A stretch of 5,142 nucleotides of DNA from an uncultured Eubacteriales bacterium (GTDB taxonomy: Bacteria; Bacillota; Clostridia; Lachnospirales; Bianqueaceae), in NCBI GenBank assembly GCA_902782895.1, contig CACZPA010000095.1:1-5142 (forward strand). The letters run 5' to 3'. Of the stretch, positions 1-5,142 are shown piece by piece (position 1 is the stretch's first letter; every line of letters starts with the position of its first letter). The position numbers were made by a program, and so were the translations under genes. The notes below the pieces were generated by a model, which worked only from the letters and a program-made list of their open reading frames with translations, did no database searches and had not been told where the DNA came from.

Positions 1-74
1 AGAAAGCGGACAAGGTTCCGCAAAGAATGTGATCTGGTGCGTCAAGAAGAAATAACTTTGGTTTTGTCGGATAA
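1..74. other. left-edge sequence with no assignable gene
   Basis: No complete gene fits here. Two plus-strand frames are open from the window edge. One ends at TAA 53-55 (last residues NVIWCVKKK). The other ends at TGA 109-111, is very rich in Lys and Arg, and runs into the stem-loop at 86-132. Either could be the C-terminal tail of a plus-strand gene convergent with the phosphatase, and the first is more plausible because it stops before the hairpin. The fragment is too short to tell coding from chance, so no product is proposed. Confidence 0.25.
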
Positions 75-133
75 GGCAAAAAGAAAGGCTGTGAAAAAGA
101 GCAATCTTTGATATGCTCACTTTTCACAGCCTG
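75..133 (-). terminator. stem-loop terminator after the phosphatase gene
   Basis: The arm at 86-103 (AGGCTGTGAAAAAGAGCA) pairs with 114-132 (TGCTCACTTTTCACAGCCT), with a one-base bulge and a loop of about 10 bases. Read on the minus strand, the stem is followed by a T-rich stretch (TTCTTTTTG, positions 85-77), as in a Rho-independent terminator for the purB-phosphatase transcript. On the plus strand the flank is only GTTTTGT, so termination of a convergent plus-strand gene is possible but weaker. The stem is not very GC-rich, but it is long. Confidence 0.7.
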
Positions 134-183
134 TTTTGTATGACGGTGTTTATGACTCCAAGCCGCGAACATGTGCCGCAGCG

Positions 184-828
184 TCAGTCTTTCCTGCCGT
201 ACTCCGACGCCGCGGGTCCCGATTTGCCGTACTCAGATGCTTTGAATTCGTCCGGGGACAGATTGATCGCGAGCATTTTCCAATCGTCGCGCAGGATCGA
301 AATGTTGCAGTTATACAACATGATGGTTCCGTCTTCTCTAACGGCTTCAAAACGCTCTGCCTGCTGATCCTGCAGATGCTCGATCAGGTGATAGAGAACG
401 CCGCCGTGTGTTACGACCGCGATCTGCCCGAAGCGGGCGGGCTGATACCGGAAATACGCCGCCATCGCGTCCATGGCTCGTTCGAACACGGCTTTCTCAT
501 CTTCAACGTGCGCGGTCCGGCCTTCCCGGAAGAACCATTCGCGTTCTTCGATCGTAGTACCGGAGAGCATGCCGAAATCCCTCTCGATCAGCCGTTCGTC
601 CTCGATGACGGGGACGTCCGGATGATACGAAGTGATCGCGGCAGCTGTTTCTTTAGCACGGCCAAGGGGACTGACAAAGATCGCGTCCAGATCCGTATAC
701 CGCATGGCTTCCGCGGTACGCTGACTCTGAGTCTTACCGGTTTTATTCAGCGGGATATCCTCCCGGCCCTGTACACGTCGCGCGCGATTCCAGTCGGTCT
801 CGCCGTGACGGATCAGAAAAAGGATCAT
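184..828 (-). CDS. histidine phosphatase family protein (phosphoglycerate mutase-like)
   Basis: A 214-residue protein of the histidine phosphatase superfamily, cytoplasmic with no signal peptide. The N-terminal beta strand leads into the RHG motif at residues 7-9, where His8 is the expected phospho-accepting histidine. The second arginine is Arg57 in SPLGRAKET. Glu82 in LIERDFG fits the acid/base position, and His141 in VVTHGG is the second catalytic histidine, so the active site looks complete. The length is typical of the small phosphatases of this family (CobC-, GpmB- or PhoE-like) rather than the roughly 250-residue glycolytic dPGM. The substrate cannot be read from sequence. It starts 15 bases after the purB stop, in the same frame, with no visible Shine-Dalgarno sequence, so translational coupling to purB is likely. 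The last 17 residues contain a small internal duplication (ASEYG twice). The start puts the RHG motif at the usual distance from Met1. Confidence 0.92.
   Translation of the reverse strand: MILFLIRHGETDWNRARRVQGREDIPLNKTGKTQSQRTAEAMRYTDLDAIFVSPLGRAKETAAAITSYHPDVPVIEDERLIERDFGMLSGTTIEEREWFFREGRTAHVEDEKAVFERAMDAMAAYFRYQPARFGQIAVVTHGGVLYHLIEHLQDQQAERFEAVREDGTIMLYNCNISILRDDWKMLAINLSPDEFKASEYGKSGPAASEYGRKD
195..240. repeat. short duplicated coding segment in the phosphatase C-terminus
   Basis: TGCCGTACTCCGACGC (195-210) recurs as TGCCGTACTCAGATGC (225-240), with 14 of 16 bases identical and a 30-base (10-codon) offset that keeps the frame. In protein it gives ASEYG KSGPA ASEYG RKD at the extreme C-terminus, beyond the expected phosphatase fold. 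It looks like a small in-frame tandem duplication that lengthened the tail. Confidence 0.6.
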
Positions 829-843
829 ATGAGGATCAGCGGT

Positions 844-2277
844 TCAGACGTTGACGGTCGCGTCAACGGCCAGATTATCCGGATACTGCGCAAGGATCGG
901 AGCGAGGGTGTCCGTCAGGAATTCCGTAACCTGCTGCGGAGCTCTCCCGACAAAAGCTTTGGGATCGGTCAGCTGCTGCAGCTCTTCGAGTGTCGTTCCG
1001 AACAGCGGATCCGCCGCGATCGCCGCGAGCAGATTGTTTTCGCCGCCTTCTTCCTTGATGATACGGCTGGCCTCCATGGAGTGCACACGGATGCGCTCAT
1101 GCAGCTGCTGACGGTCGCCGCCGCGTTTGACAGCATCCATCAGGATCGTCTCGGTCGCCATGAAAGGCAGCTCGCGCATCAGATGCGCGGTGATGACCTT
1201 TGGATAGACCACGAGGCCGTCCGAAACATTGATATACAGGCTCAGAACCGCGTCCGCCGCGAGGAAAGCCTCCGGGATGGAGATCCGCTTATTGGCGGAA
1301 TCGTCCAGCGTGCGCTCAAACCACTGTGTCGCGGCCGTGATCGCGGGATTCAGCGTGTCGGCGATGATGTAGCGGGAGAGGGAAGCGATCCGTTCACTGC
1401 GCATCGGATTGCGCTTATAGGCCATCGCGGACGAGCCGATCTGGCTCTTTTCAAACGGCTCTTCGATTTCCTTCATATGCTGCAGCATACGGATATCGGA
1501 GGAGAATTTGGACGCGGACTGTGCGATACCCGCCAGGATATTCAGCACGCGGCTGTCCACTTTGCGGGAATAGGTCTGGCTCGTGACGGTGTAGACATCC
1601 GGATATCCCATCTTCTGCGCGACCATTTTGTCGAGCCGGCGGACCTTATCGGAATCCCCGTCAAAAAGCTCGAGGAAGGACGCCTGTGTTCCGGTCGTTC
1701 CCTTGGCTCCGCGCAGCTTCGCGTGAGAGAGAAAATCCTCCAGATCCTCCAGATCGAGCAGCAGATCCTGCATCCAGAGCGTCGCGCGCTTACCGACCGT
1801 TGTCGGCTGCGCAGGCTGGAAATGCGTATAGGCAAGCGTCGGCAGATCCTTGTACTGATCGGCGAATTTGGCCAGATGGCGCAGCAGGACGACGAGCTTC
1901 TTGCGGATCAGCCGGAGTCCTTCATGCATCAGGATCAGATCGGTATTGTCACCGACATAGCAGGAAGTCGCGCCAAGATGGATGATGCCTTTTGCCGCCG
2001 GACACTGCAGTCCGTATGCATAAACATGGCTCATCACATCGTGACGGACAATCTTCTCGCGCGCCTCGGCGTCTTCATAGTTGATGTCGTCGGCATGCGC
2101 CTTCAGCTCCGCGATCTGTTCGTCCGTGATCGCGAGACCGAGCTCCTTCTCGGACTCGGCAAGCGCGATCCAAAGCCGCCTCCAGGTGCGGAATTTCTTC
2201 TCTTCGGAGAAAAGGTACTTCATCTCGGGACTCGCATAGCGGGATGTCAGGGGTGTGCTGTATATATCGCGTGGCAT
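844..2277 (-). CDS. purB: adenylosuccinate lyase
   Basis: A 477-residue cytoplasmic enzyme, normally a homotetramer, of the fumarase/aspartase superfamily. It acts twice in purine synthesis: SAICAR to AICAR, and adenylosuccinate to AMP, releasing fumarate each time. Visible family landmarks are Arg13-Tyr14 near the N-terminus, RHDVMSH (78-84), GATSCYVGDN (102-111), YTHFQPAQPTT (150-160) with the catalytic acid His152, GTTGTQAS (193-200), and the signature loop GSSAMAYKRNPMRSER (281-296). Ser282 in that loop is the expected catalytic base, alongside Lys288 and Asn290. The loop and length match the long eukaryote-like form rather than the roughly 430-residue Bacillus form. Ala286 replaces the proline of the human loop (SSAMPYKRNP). 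A CGGAGG site lies 12 bases before the ATG, and an exact consensus promoter lies upstream. The phosphatase gene follows 15 bases after the stop. Identification is secure. Confidence 0.97.
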   Translation of the reverse strand: MPRDIYSTPLTSRYASPEMKYLFSEEKKFRTWRRLWIALAESEKELGLAITDEQIAELKAHADDINYEDAEAREKIVRHDVMSHVYAYGLQCPAAKGIIHLGATSCYVGDNTDLILMHEGLRLIRKKLVVLLRHLAKFADQYKDLPTLAYTHFQPAQPTTVGKRATLWMQDLLLDLEDLEDFLSHAKLRGAKGTTGTQASFLELFDGDSDKVRRLDKMVAQKMGYPDVYTVTSQTYSRKVDSRVLNILAGIAQSASKFSSDIRMLQHMKEIEEPFEKSQIGSSAMAYKRNPMRSERIASLSRYIIADTLNPAITAATQWFERTLDDSANKRISIPEAFLAADAVLSLYINVSDGLVVYPKVITAHLMRELPFMATETILMDAVKRGGDRQQLHERIRVHSMEASRIIKEEGGENNLLAAIAADPLFGTTLEELQQLTDPKAFVGRAPQQVTEFLTDTLAPILAQYPDNLAVDATVNV

Positions 2278-2289
2278 AGCTCAAGAAAA

Positions 2290-2295
2290 CCTCCG
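2290..2295 (-). promoter_or_regulatory. purB ribosome binding site
   Basis: CGGAGG on the minus strand, 12 bases before the purB ATG. The spacing is slightly long, but the core is strong and supports the chosen start. A nearby TTG (2284-2282) is out of frame. Confidence 0.75.
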
Positions 2296-2309
2296 TTTGC
2301 AATAAACTA

Positions 2310-2335
2310 GGCCGGCCACTGATCAGCAGCCGGCC
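2310..2335 (-). promoter_or_regulatory. GC-rich hairpin at the 5' end of the purB leader
   Basis: GGCCGGC (2335-2329) pairs with GCCGGCC (2316-2310) as an all-GC 7-bp stem. The 12-base loop region contains the palindrome CTGATCAG, which can extend the fold. The predicted purB transcript starts at about 2336-2337, so this hairpin would be the first structure of the mRNA. It is followed by TAGTTTATT, a moderate U-rich tail. It could protect the 5' end, act as a weak attenuator, or terminate read-through from the upstream peptidase gene. No known riboswitch would fit in this leader of about 60 bases. Confidence 0.6.
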
Positions 2336-2343
2336 CGAAAATC

Positions 2344-2372
2344 ATTATAAAGGGTCGTAAAAAGCTTGTCAA
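2344..2372 (-). promoter_or_regulatory. consensus sigma-A promoter of purB
   Basis: On the minus strand, TTGACA (2372-2367) and TATAAT (2349-2344) are separated by exactly 17 bases. Both hexamers match the consensus at every position. The transcript would start near 2336-2338, about 60 bases before the purB ATG, and would cover purB and the phosphatase gene. I see no PurR box (CCGAACWWT-like) around it. Confidence 0.88.
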
Positions 2373-2395
2373 GGCATAGCGTGCCTGCAACTGCC

Positions 2396-2414
2396 GCCGG
2401 ATATTAATATCGGC
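2396..2414. repeat. palindrome across the peptidase stop codon
   Basis: GCCG, a bulged G, the perfect palindrome ATATTAATAT and CGGC form an inverted repeat that includes the TAA stop of the M3 peptidase. The core is AT-only and no T-tract follows on either strand, so it is not a convincing intrinsic terminator. A small AGGCA/TGCCT stem at 2372-2386 lies just beyond it and overlaps the purB -35 element. The peptidase therefore has no clear terminator before the purB promoter, unless the hairpin at 2310-2335 serves. Confidence 0.35.
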
Positions 2415-4092
2415 TCAGCACCTCGTCGATCACGTGGCGGACGCATTTCTCCACACTGCCTTCCCGGAACGGATTGGGGATGCCGGCCAGATCCAGCAGG
2501 TCAAAATACCCCTTGGTACCGCCCGCGCGGCAGAGCTTCAGATAATCGTTCCAGGCTTTCTCGCGATCTTCCTTCATCAGACCGTAGAAGTGGAAAGCGC
2601 CCATCTGTGCCAGCGCGTAATCAATATAATAGAAGGGGAAGAGGAAGATATGCTGTTTTTGCATCCAGAAACCGCCTTCCTCGAGGAAAGGATTGCCGTC
2701 ATAATCGCGCCACGGCATGTATTTCTTCTCGATCGCTCTCCAGACGTGGCGGCGATCGATCGCCGTCATCTGCGGGTTCTTGTAGACTTCGTGCTGGAAC
2801 TCATCCACGCAGCACATATACGGCAGGACCGCCAGCGCGCCGATCAGATGTCCGGTGATGTATTTTTCACTGTTCTCGCCGAAGAATGACGGCATCCACG
2901 GATAGGCAAAATGTTCCATGCTCATCGAGTGGATTTCGTTGATCTCCGCTGTGGAACCGGACAGCATCGAGACCGGAATCGACCGCATGGCCAGATATCC
3001 CTGGAACGCATGGCCGGCCTCATGGGTGAGGACATCGACATCCGCGCTTGTCCCGTTGAAATTGCTGAAGATAAACGGTGCTTTATACGCGGGGAAGCGG
3101 GTCATATAGCCGCCCATCCGCTTGCCGGGACGTGTCTCCAGATCAAAGAGACGGTAGTCCACCATGAAATCAAAGAATTCACCGGTCTCCGGGCTCATCT
3201 CGCGGTACATCTGCTGGGCCTTCGCGACGAGCTCTTCCATCGTGCCGATCGGGTCTGCGTTGCCCTCGGGGAAGAGGAGCGCTTCATCGTAATAATGCAG
3301 CTGATCCAGACCCAGACGCTCGCGCTGTTTCTCACGGATAGCAGCGACAGCGGGAGTTACGATCTCCAGGATCTGCTTGCGGAAAGCTGCCGCGTCCTCT
3401 GCCGTGTAGTCAAAGCGGCTGCGCTGCAGATAAGCAAGCTCTGTATAGGAGGGGAAGCCCAGTGTGTGCGCCATGCCGTCGCGCAAGCTTACCAGCTCAT
3501 CATATTGGGAATCAAGCTGCGGGCTGATCTTCTCATAAAGCCTGGCCCAGGCCTGGAAAGCTTCGCGGCGCTCCTCGCGGTCCGTGCTCTCCATATGCTT
3601 CAGCAGGCCGTAGAAATTGCATTCCTCGCCGCGGAAATTGGTCGTGGCGACCGCGCTGTCCTTCTGGTACTGCTGGCTGAGCTCGCCCTCACGGATGACG
3701 GAGGGGATGACGCGTTCGTCGGTAGTCTTTAGGGAAGCGTCTATGAGCTTCATCAGCTGATCGCCGAATTCCGCCTCAAAGGCGGCACGGAAAGGACTGG
3801 CGGCGAGCGCCTCGCGGTACTGCTTACGCAGCGGGATCAGACCGGCGCTTGCCTCACGCAGCCATTTCATCTCATTGCTGTAGTATTCGTCGGTCGTATC
3901 GATAGTGTTGCGGACAGAGCAGATACTCCGCATCGTGGAAGACTGTTTTTCCGTCTCCTGCAGGGCAAAGAAAGCTCCCCGTGCCTCTTCATAGGAGGAA
4001 GCGTTCTTCAGAGCGTCGATCGTACGGACATAGAGGTTTTTCATTTCCTCCATATCGGGCCTGTTGTAGGGCATTTCCTGAAATTTGATCAT
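2404..4092 (-). CDS. M3 family zinc oligoendopeptidase
   Basis: A 562-residue cytoplasmic metallopeptidase of family M3 (thimet oligopeptidase/PepF clan), which cleaves short peptides and so contributes to peptide turnover. The zinc site is HEAGH at 357-361 (His357, catalytic Glu358, His361). Glu386 in NEIHS lies 25 residues on, the family spacing for the third ligand. His481 and the tyrosines in PFYYIDYALA (486-495) fit the conserved C-terminal substrate-binding segment. Residues 1 to about 330 are mostly helical and charged, as expected for the lid over the channel. There is no signal peptide. The length and the N-terminus (KFQEMPYNRPDMEE) suit the M3 branch separate from classical PepF (about 600 residues), so no symbol is given. 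An AAGGAG site 9 bases upstream supports the start. The gene has its own promoter and is divergent from the glycosidase. Confidence 0.95.
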   Translation of the reverse strand: MIKFQEMPYNRPDMEEMKNLYVRTIDALKNASSYEEARGAFFALQETEKQSSTMRSICSVRNTIDTTDEYYSNEMKWLREASAGLIPLRKQYREALAASPFRAAFEAEFGDQLMKLIDASLKTTDERVIPSVIREGELSQQYQKDSAVATTNFRGEECNFYGLLKHMESTDREERREAFQAWARLYEKISPQLDSQYDELVSLRDGMAHTLGFPSYTELAYLQRSRFDYTAEDAAAFRKQILEIVTPAVAAIREKQRERLGLDQLHYYDEALLFPEGNADPIGTMEELVAKAQQMYREMSPETGEFFDFMVDYRLFDLETRPGKRMGGYMTRFPAYKAPFIFSNFNGTSADVDVLTHEAGHAFQGYLAMRSIPVSMLSGSTAEINEIHSMSMEHFAYPWMPSFFGENSEKYITGHLIGALAVLPYMCCVDEFQHEVYKNPQMTAIDRRHVWRAIEKKYMPWRDYDGNPFLEEGGFWMQKQHIFLFPFYYIDYALAQMGAFHFYGLMKEDREKAWNDYLKLCRAGGTKGYFDLLDLAGIPNPFREGSVEKCVRHVIDEVLSRY

Positions 4093-4101
4093 GATTCGGT
4101 T

Positions 4102-4107
4102 CTCCTT
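4102..4107 (-). promoter_or_regulatory. M3 peptidase ribosome binding site
   Basis: AAGGAG on the minus strand, centred in AAAAAGGAGAACC, leaves 9 bases before the ATG. The match and spacing are strong and fix the start at 4092. Confidence 0.85.
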
Positions 4108-4190
4108 TTTGTCACTTTATGATGAATATTTCTCTTCAAAATCGGCGAAGGCGTTTGTAAATTTCTCCAGGAAGCTGCGGATCTTCTTAA

Positions 4191-4219
4191 AGTATAATGG
4201 ATTTGCCGCTGTTTTGCAA
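4191..4219 (-). promoter_or_regulatory. probable promoter of the M3 peptidase gene
   Basis: On the minus strand, TTGCAA (4219-4214, 4 of 6 to the -35 consensus) and TATACT (4196-4191, 5 of 6 to the -10) are spaced by 17 bases. The predicted start near 4184 gives a leader of about 90 bases. The leader holds a stop-terminated open stretch (ending TAA at 4119-4117) but no usual start codon in frame with it. Confidence 0.6.
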
Positions 4220-4253
4220 GGCCGGACTTGACCACACATCAACATTGTGCTGA

Positions 4254-4276
4254 ACAAGCATTCGTGACAAGCATTC
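4254..4276. repeat. direct repeat upstream of the glycosidase promoter
   Basis: ACAAGCATTC occurs at 4254-4263 and again, identically, at 4267-4276, a 13-base period. Each copy is preceded by TGA or GTG. The pair ends 11 bases before the putative -35 of the plus-strand glycosidase and lies upstream of the peptidase promoter on the other strand. Position and tandem arrangement would suit an activator site, but no regulator gene is visible in the window. Confidence 0.55.
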
Positions 4277-4287
4277 ACAAAGATTTC

Positions 4288-4316
4288 TTGTATTTGCCGT
4301 GAAATGGTTGTATACT
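4288..4316 (+). promoter_or_regulatory. possible promoter of the glycosidase gene
   Basis: TATACT (4311-4316) is a good -10 element. At 17 bases upstream lies TTGTAT (4288-4293), only a half match to the -35 consensus. A weak -35 is common where an activator is needed, and the direct repeat just upstream would suit that. The transcript would start near 4323, giving a leader of about 30 bases. Confidence 0.5.
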
Positions 4317-4318
4317 GA

Positions 4319-4328
4319 ACTGTACAGT
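4319..4328. promoter_or_regulatory. palindrome at the predicted glycosidase transcription start
   Basis: ACTGTACAGT is a perfect 10-base palindrome three bases downstream of the putative -10 and overlapping the predicted start. A protein bound here would block transcription, so it is a candidate operator. At 10 bases, chance is a real alternative. Confidence 0.35.
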
Positions 4329-4336
4329 CGATCGCG

Positions 4337-4343
4337 AAGGGAG
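4337..4343 (+). promoter_or_regulatory. glycosidase ribosome binding site
   Basis: AAGGGAG sits 8 bases before the ATG at 4352. An in-frame TGA lies at 4316-4318 with no ATG, GTG or TTG between it and 4352, so this site and start fit each other. Confidence 0.8.
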
Positions 4344-4351
4344 TAATATAC

Positions 4352-5142
4352 ATGGACAGAATCACACCGCCTTCCGGTGAAAGGATCCGGGAGAGATATA
4401 AACAGGCAGTGCAGCATCTTCGGGAATATCACATCAAAACATTTGAAGGGCAGCCGGGGCCGGTCGTTCTGATCTCTACGCAGTATCCGGGCGTATGGCT
4501 GGAGCATGTTTTTGACGCGCTGTGCTATGCGCGGCTTTTTCCGGAGCGGCCGAATGCGCAGGCCGTGCTGCGGGGAGAGATCGATCTGTTCCTGGACAAC
4601 CAGAAGGAAGACGGCAATCTGCCGTTCTGCGTGCGAGATCCTGCTGCGTCCAAATGGAGCTTCTCCAATGTCGCTTACGCGCATATTCAGGAGTGTGTGT
4701 CGTTCGGAACGATCTGTCTGGAGGCCTATGGGATCCTGCGGGATCTGTCCTTCCTGGAAAAAGCCTACAGAGCGCTTTCCAAATGGGATGACTGGCTGTG
4801 CATCAACCGCATGACGACAGATCAGGGACTGATCGAGACATTCTGTCTGTATGATACCGGGCATGACAACAGCGCGCGTTTCGCGGGAATTCCGAATGCC
4901 TGCCCGGATCCGGAGGGAAAAGTGATCGCGGATGGAGAAGGGCTGCCGATGCTTTCGCCGGACATGAACGCGGTGTTTTACGGGGACAGAAGAGCGCTGG
5001 CCGAGATGGCAAGGCTGCTTGGAGAGCCCGAAGAAGCGGAAATCTGGGAAGAGCGGGCACGAAATGTCCGTGACAAAATGTTCGAGCTCCTGTACGATAA
5101 GGAGGACGCGTTTTTCTACGATCGGGACGTGCACGGCAATCT
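4352..5142 (+). CDS. probable (alpha/alpha)6-barrel glycoside hydrolase, trehalase/GH63/MGH1-like; 3' end outside window
   Basis: An open frame of 263 complete codons continues past the window edge, so the C-terminal part is missing. There is no signal peptide, which suggests a cytoplasmic enzyme. The text is helix-rich with the pattern of alpha/alpha-barrel glycosidases: an early YPGVWLEHVFDALCYA segment (45-60), then FLDNQKEDGNLPF (80-92), then TGHDNSARF (169-177). The last resembles the 'GWD/MD-N/F-S-P-R-W' motif of trehalases, GH63 enzymes and mannosylglycerate hydrolase-like proteins, whose Asp is the general acid. Here that would be Asp172. SPDMNAVFY (202-210) and the charged helix after it fit the next barrel helices. 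The motif lacks the usual tryptophans (Ala175, Phe177), so the substrate is uncertain and an uncharacterised subfamily is likely. The family call is from motif memory only. Confidence 0.72.
   Translation, partial: MDRITPPSGERIRERYKQAVQHLREYHIKTFEGQPGPVVLISTQYPGVWLEHVFDALCYARLFPERPNAQAVLRGEIDLFLDNQKEDGNLPFCVRDPAASKWSFSNVAYAHIQECVSFGTICLEAYGILRDLSFLEKAYRALSKWDDWLCINRMTTDQGLIETFCLYDTGHDNSARFAGIPNACPDPEGKVIADGEGLPMLSPDMNAVFYGDRRALAEMARLLGEPEEAEIWEERARNVRDKMFELLYDKEDAFFYDRDVHGN

Noticed and set aside
136..2310. 724-codon plus-strand open frame across the phosphatase and purB genes
   Set aside because: Its codons line up exactly opposite those of the two minus-strand genes, so it stays open simply because those genes avoid TTA, CTA and TCA codons. 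It has no ribosome binding site, its product matches no family I know, and the minus-strand proteins are unmistakable.
2278..2403. purine riboswitch before purB
   Set aside because: The predicted leader is only about 60 bases, and I see none of the three-way junction core sequences of a guanine/adenine riboswitch or of other purine-sensing classes.
2911..3732. plus-strand open frame of 273 codons inside the M3 peptidase gene
   Set aside because: It is a shadow in antisense register of a clearly conserved metallopeptidase, with no recognisable product of its own.
4187..5134. 315-codon minus-strand open frame opposite the glycosidase gene
   Set aside because: It is in exact codon register with the plus-strand gene, which explains its openness. 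Its translation shows no domain, while the plus strand has a binding site, a start and glycosidase motifs.
1..5142. mobile element, CRISPR array, tRNA or rRNA
   Set aside because: No transposase or integrase text, no regularly spaced repeats, no tRNA-like cloverleaf and no ribosomal RNA segments were seen on either strand.

Overview
This window looks like an ordinary chromosomal segment from a Gram-positive Firmicute, most likely a gut-type member of the Clostridia. The evidence is sigma-A type promoters, AGGAG-type ribosome binding sites, a long clostridial/eukaryote-like adenylosuccinate lyase, a non-PepF-branch M3 oligoendopeptidase, and moderately GC-rich genes separated by AT-richer spacers. 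This assignment rests on protein character only and is not resolved to genus.

Layout, left to right. Positions 1-74 hold no gene I can assign and may be the tail of a convergent plus-strand gene. A stem-loop with a T-rich flank (75-133) closes the minus-strand genes. A histidine phosphatase superfamily protein (184-828, minus) follows purB (844-2277, minus) after only 15 bases, and the two sit in the same reading frame. purB has an exact consensus promoter (TTGACA, 17 bases, TATAAT), and its transcript would begin almost directly with a GC-rich hairpin. Upstream of that lies an M3 zinc oligoendopeptidase (2404-4092, minus) with its own promoter. A 259-base divergent region (4093-4351) separates it from a plus-strand gene (4352 to the right edge, incomplete) that looks like an (alpha/alpha)6-barrel glycoside hydrolase related to the trehalase/GH63/MGH1 group. 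That region carries a promoter for each direction, a 13-base-period direct repeat and a palindrome near the predicted start of the glycosidase transcript.

Functionally this is housekeeping metabolism: purine synthesis and AMP formation (purB), a small phosphatase probably co-translated with it, cytoplasmic peptide turnover (M3 peptidase) and probably oligosaccharide or glycoside breakdown (the glycosidase). I saw no mobile element, CRISPR array, tRNA, rRNA, phage gene or defence gene. The points most worth checking are the purB promoter with its 5'-terminal hairpin, the coupled purB-phosphatase junction, and the repeat and palindrome architecture in front of the glycosidase. I did not find a new biological system.
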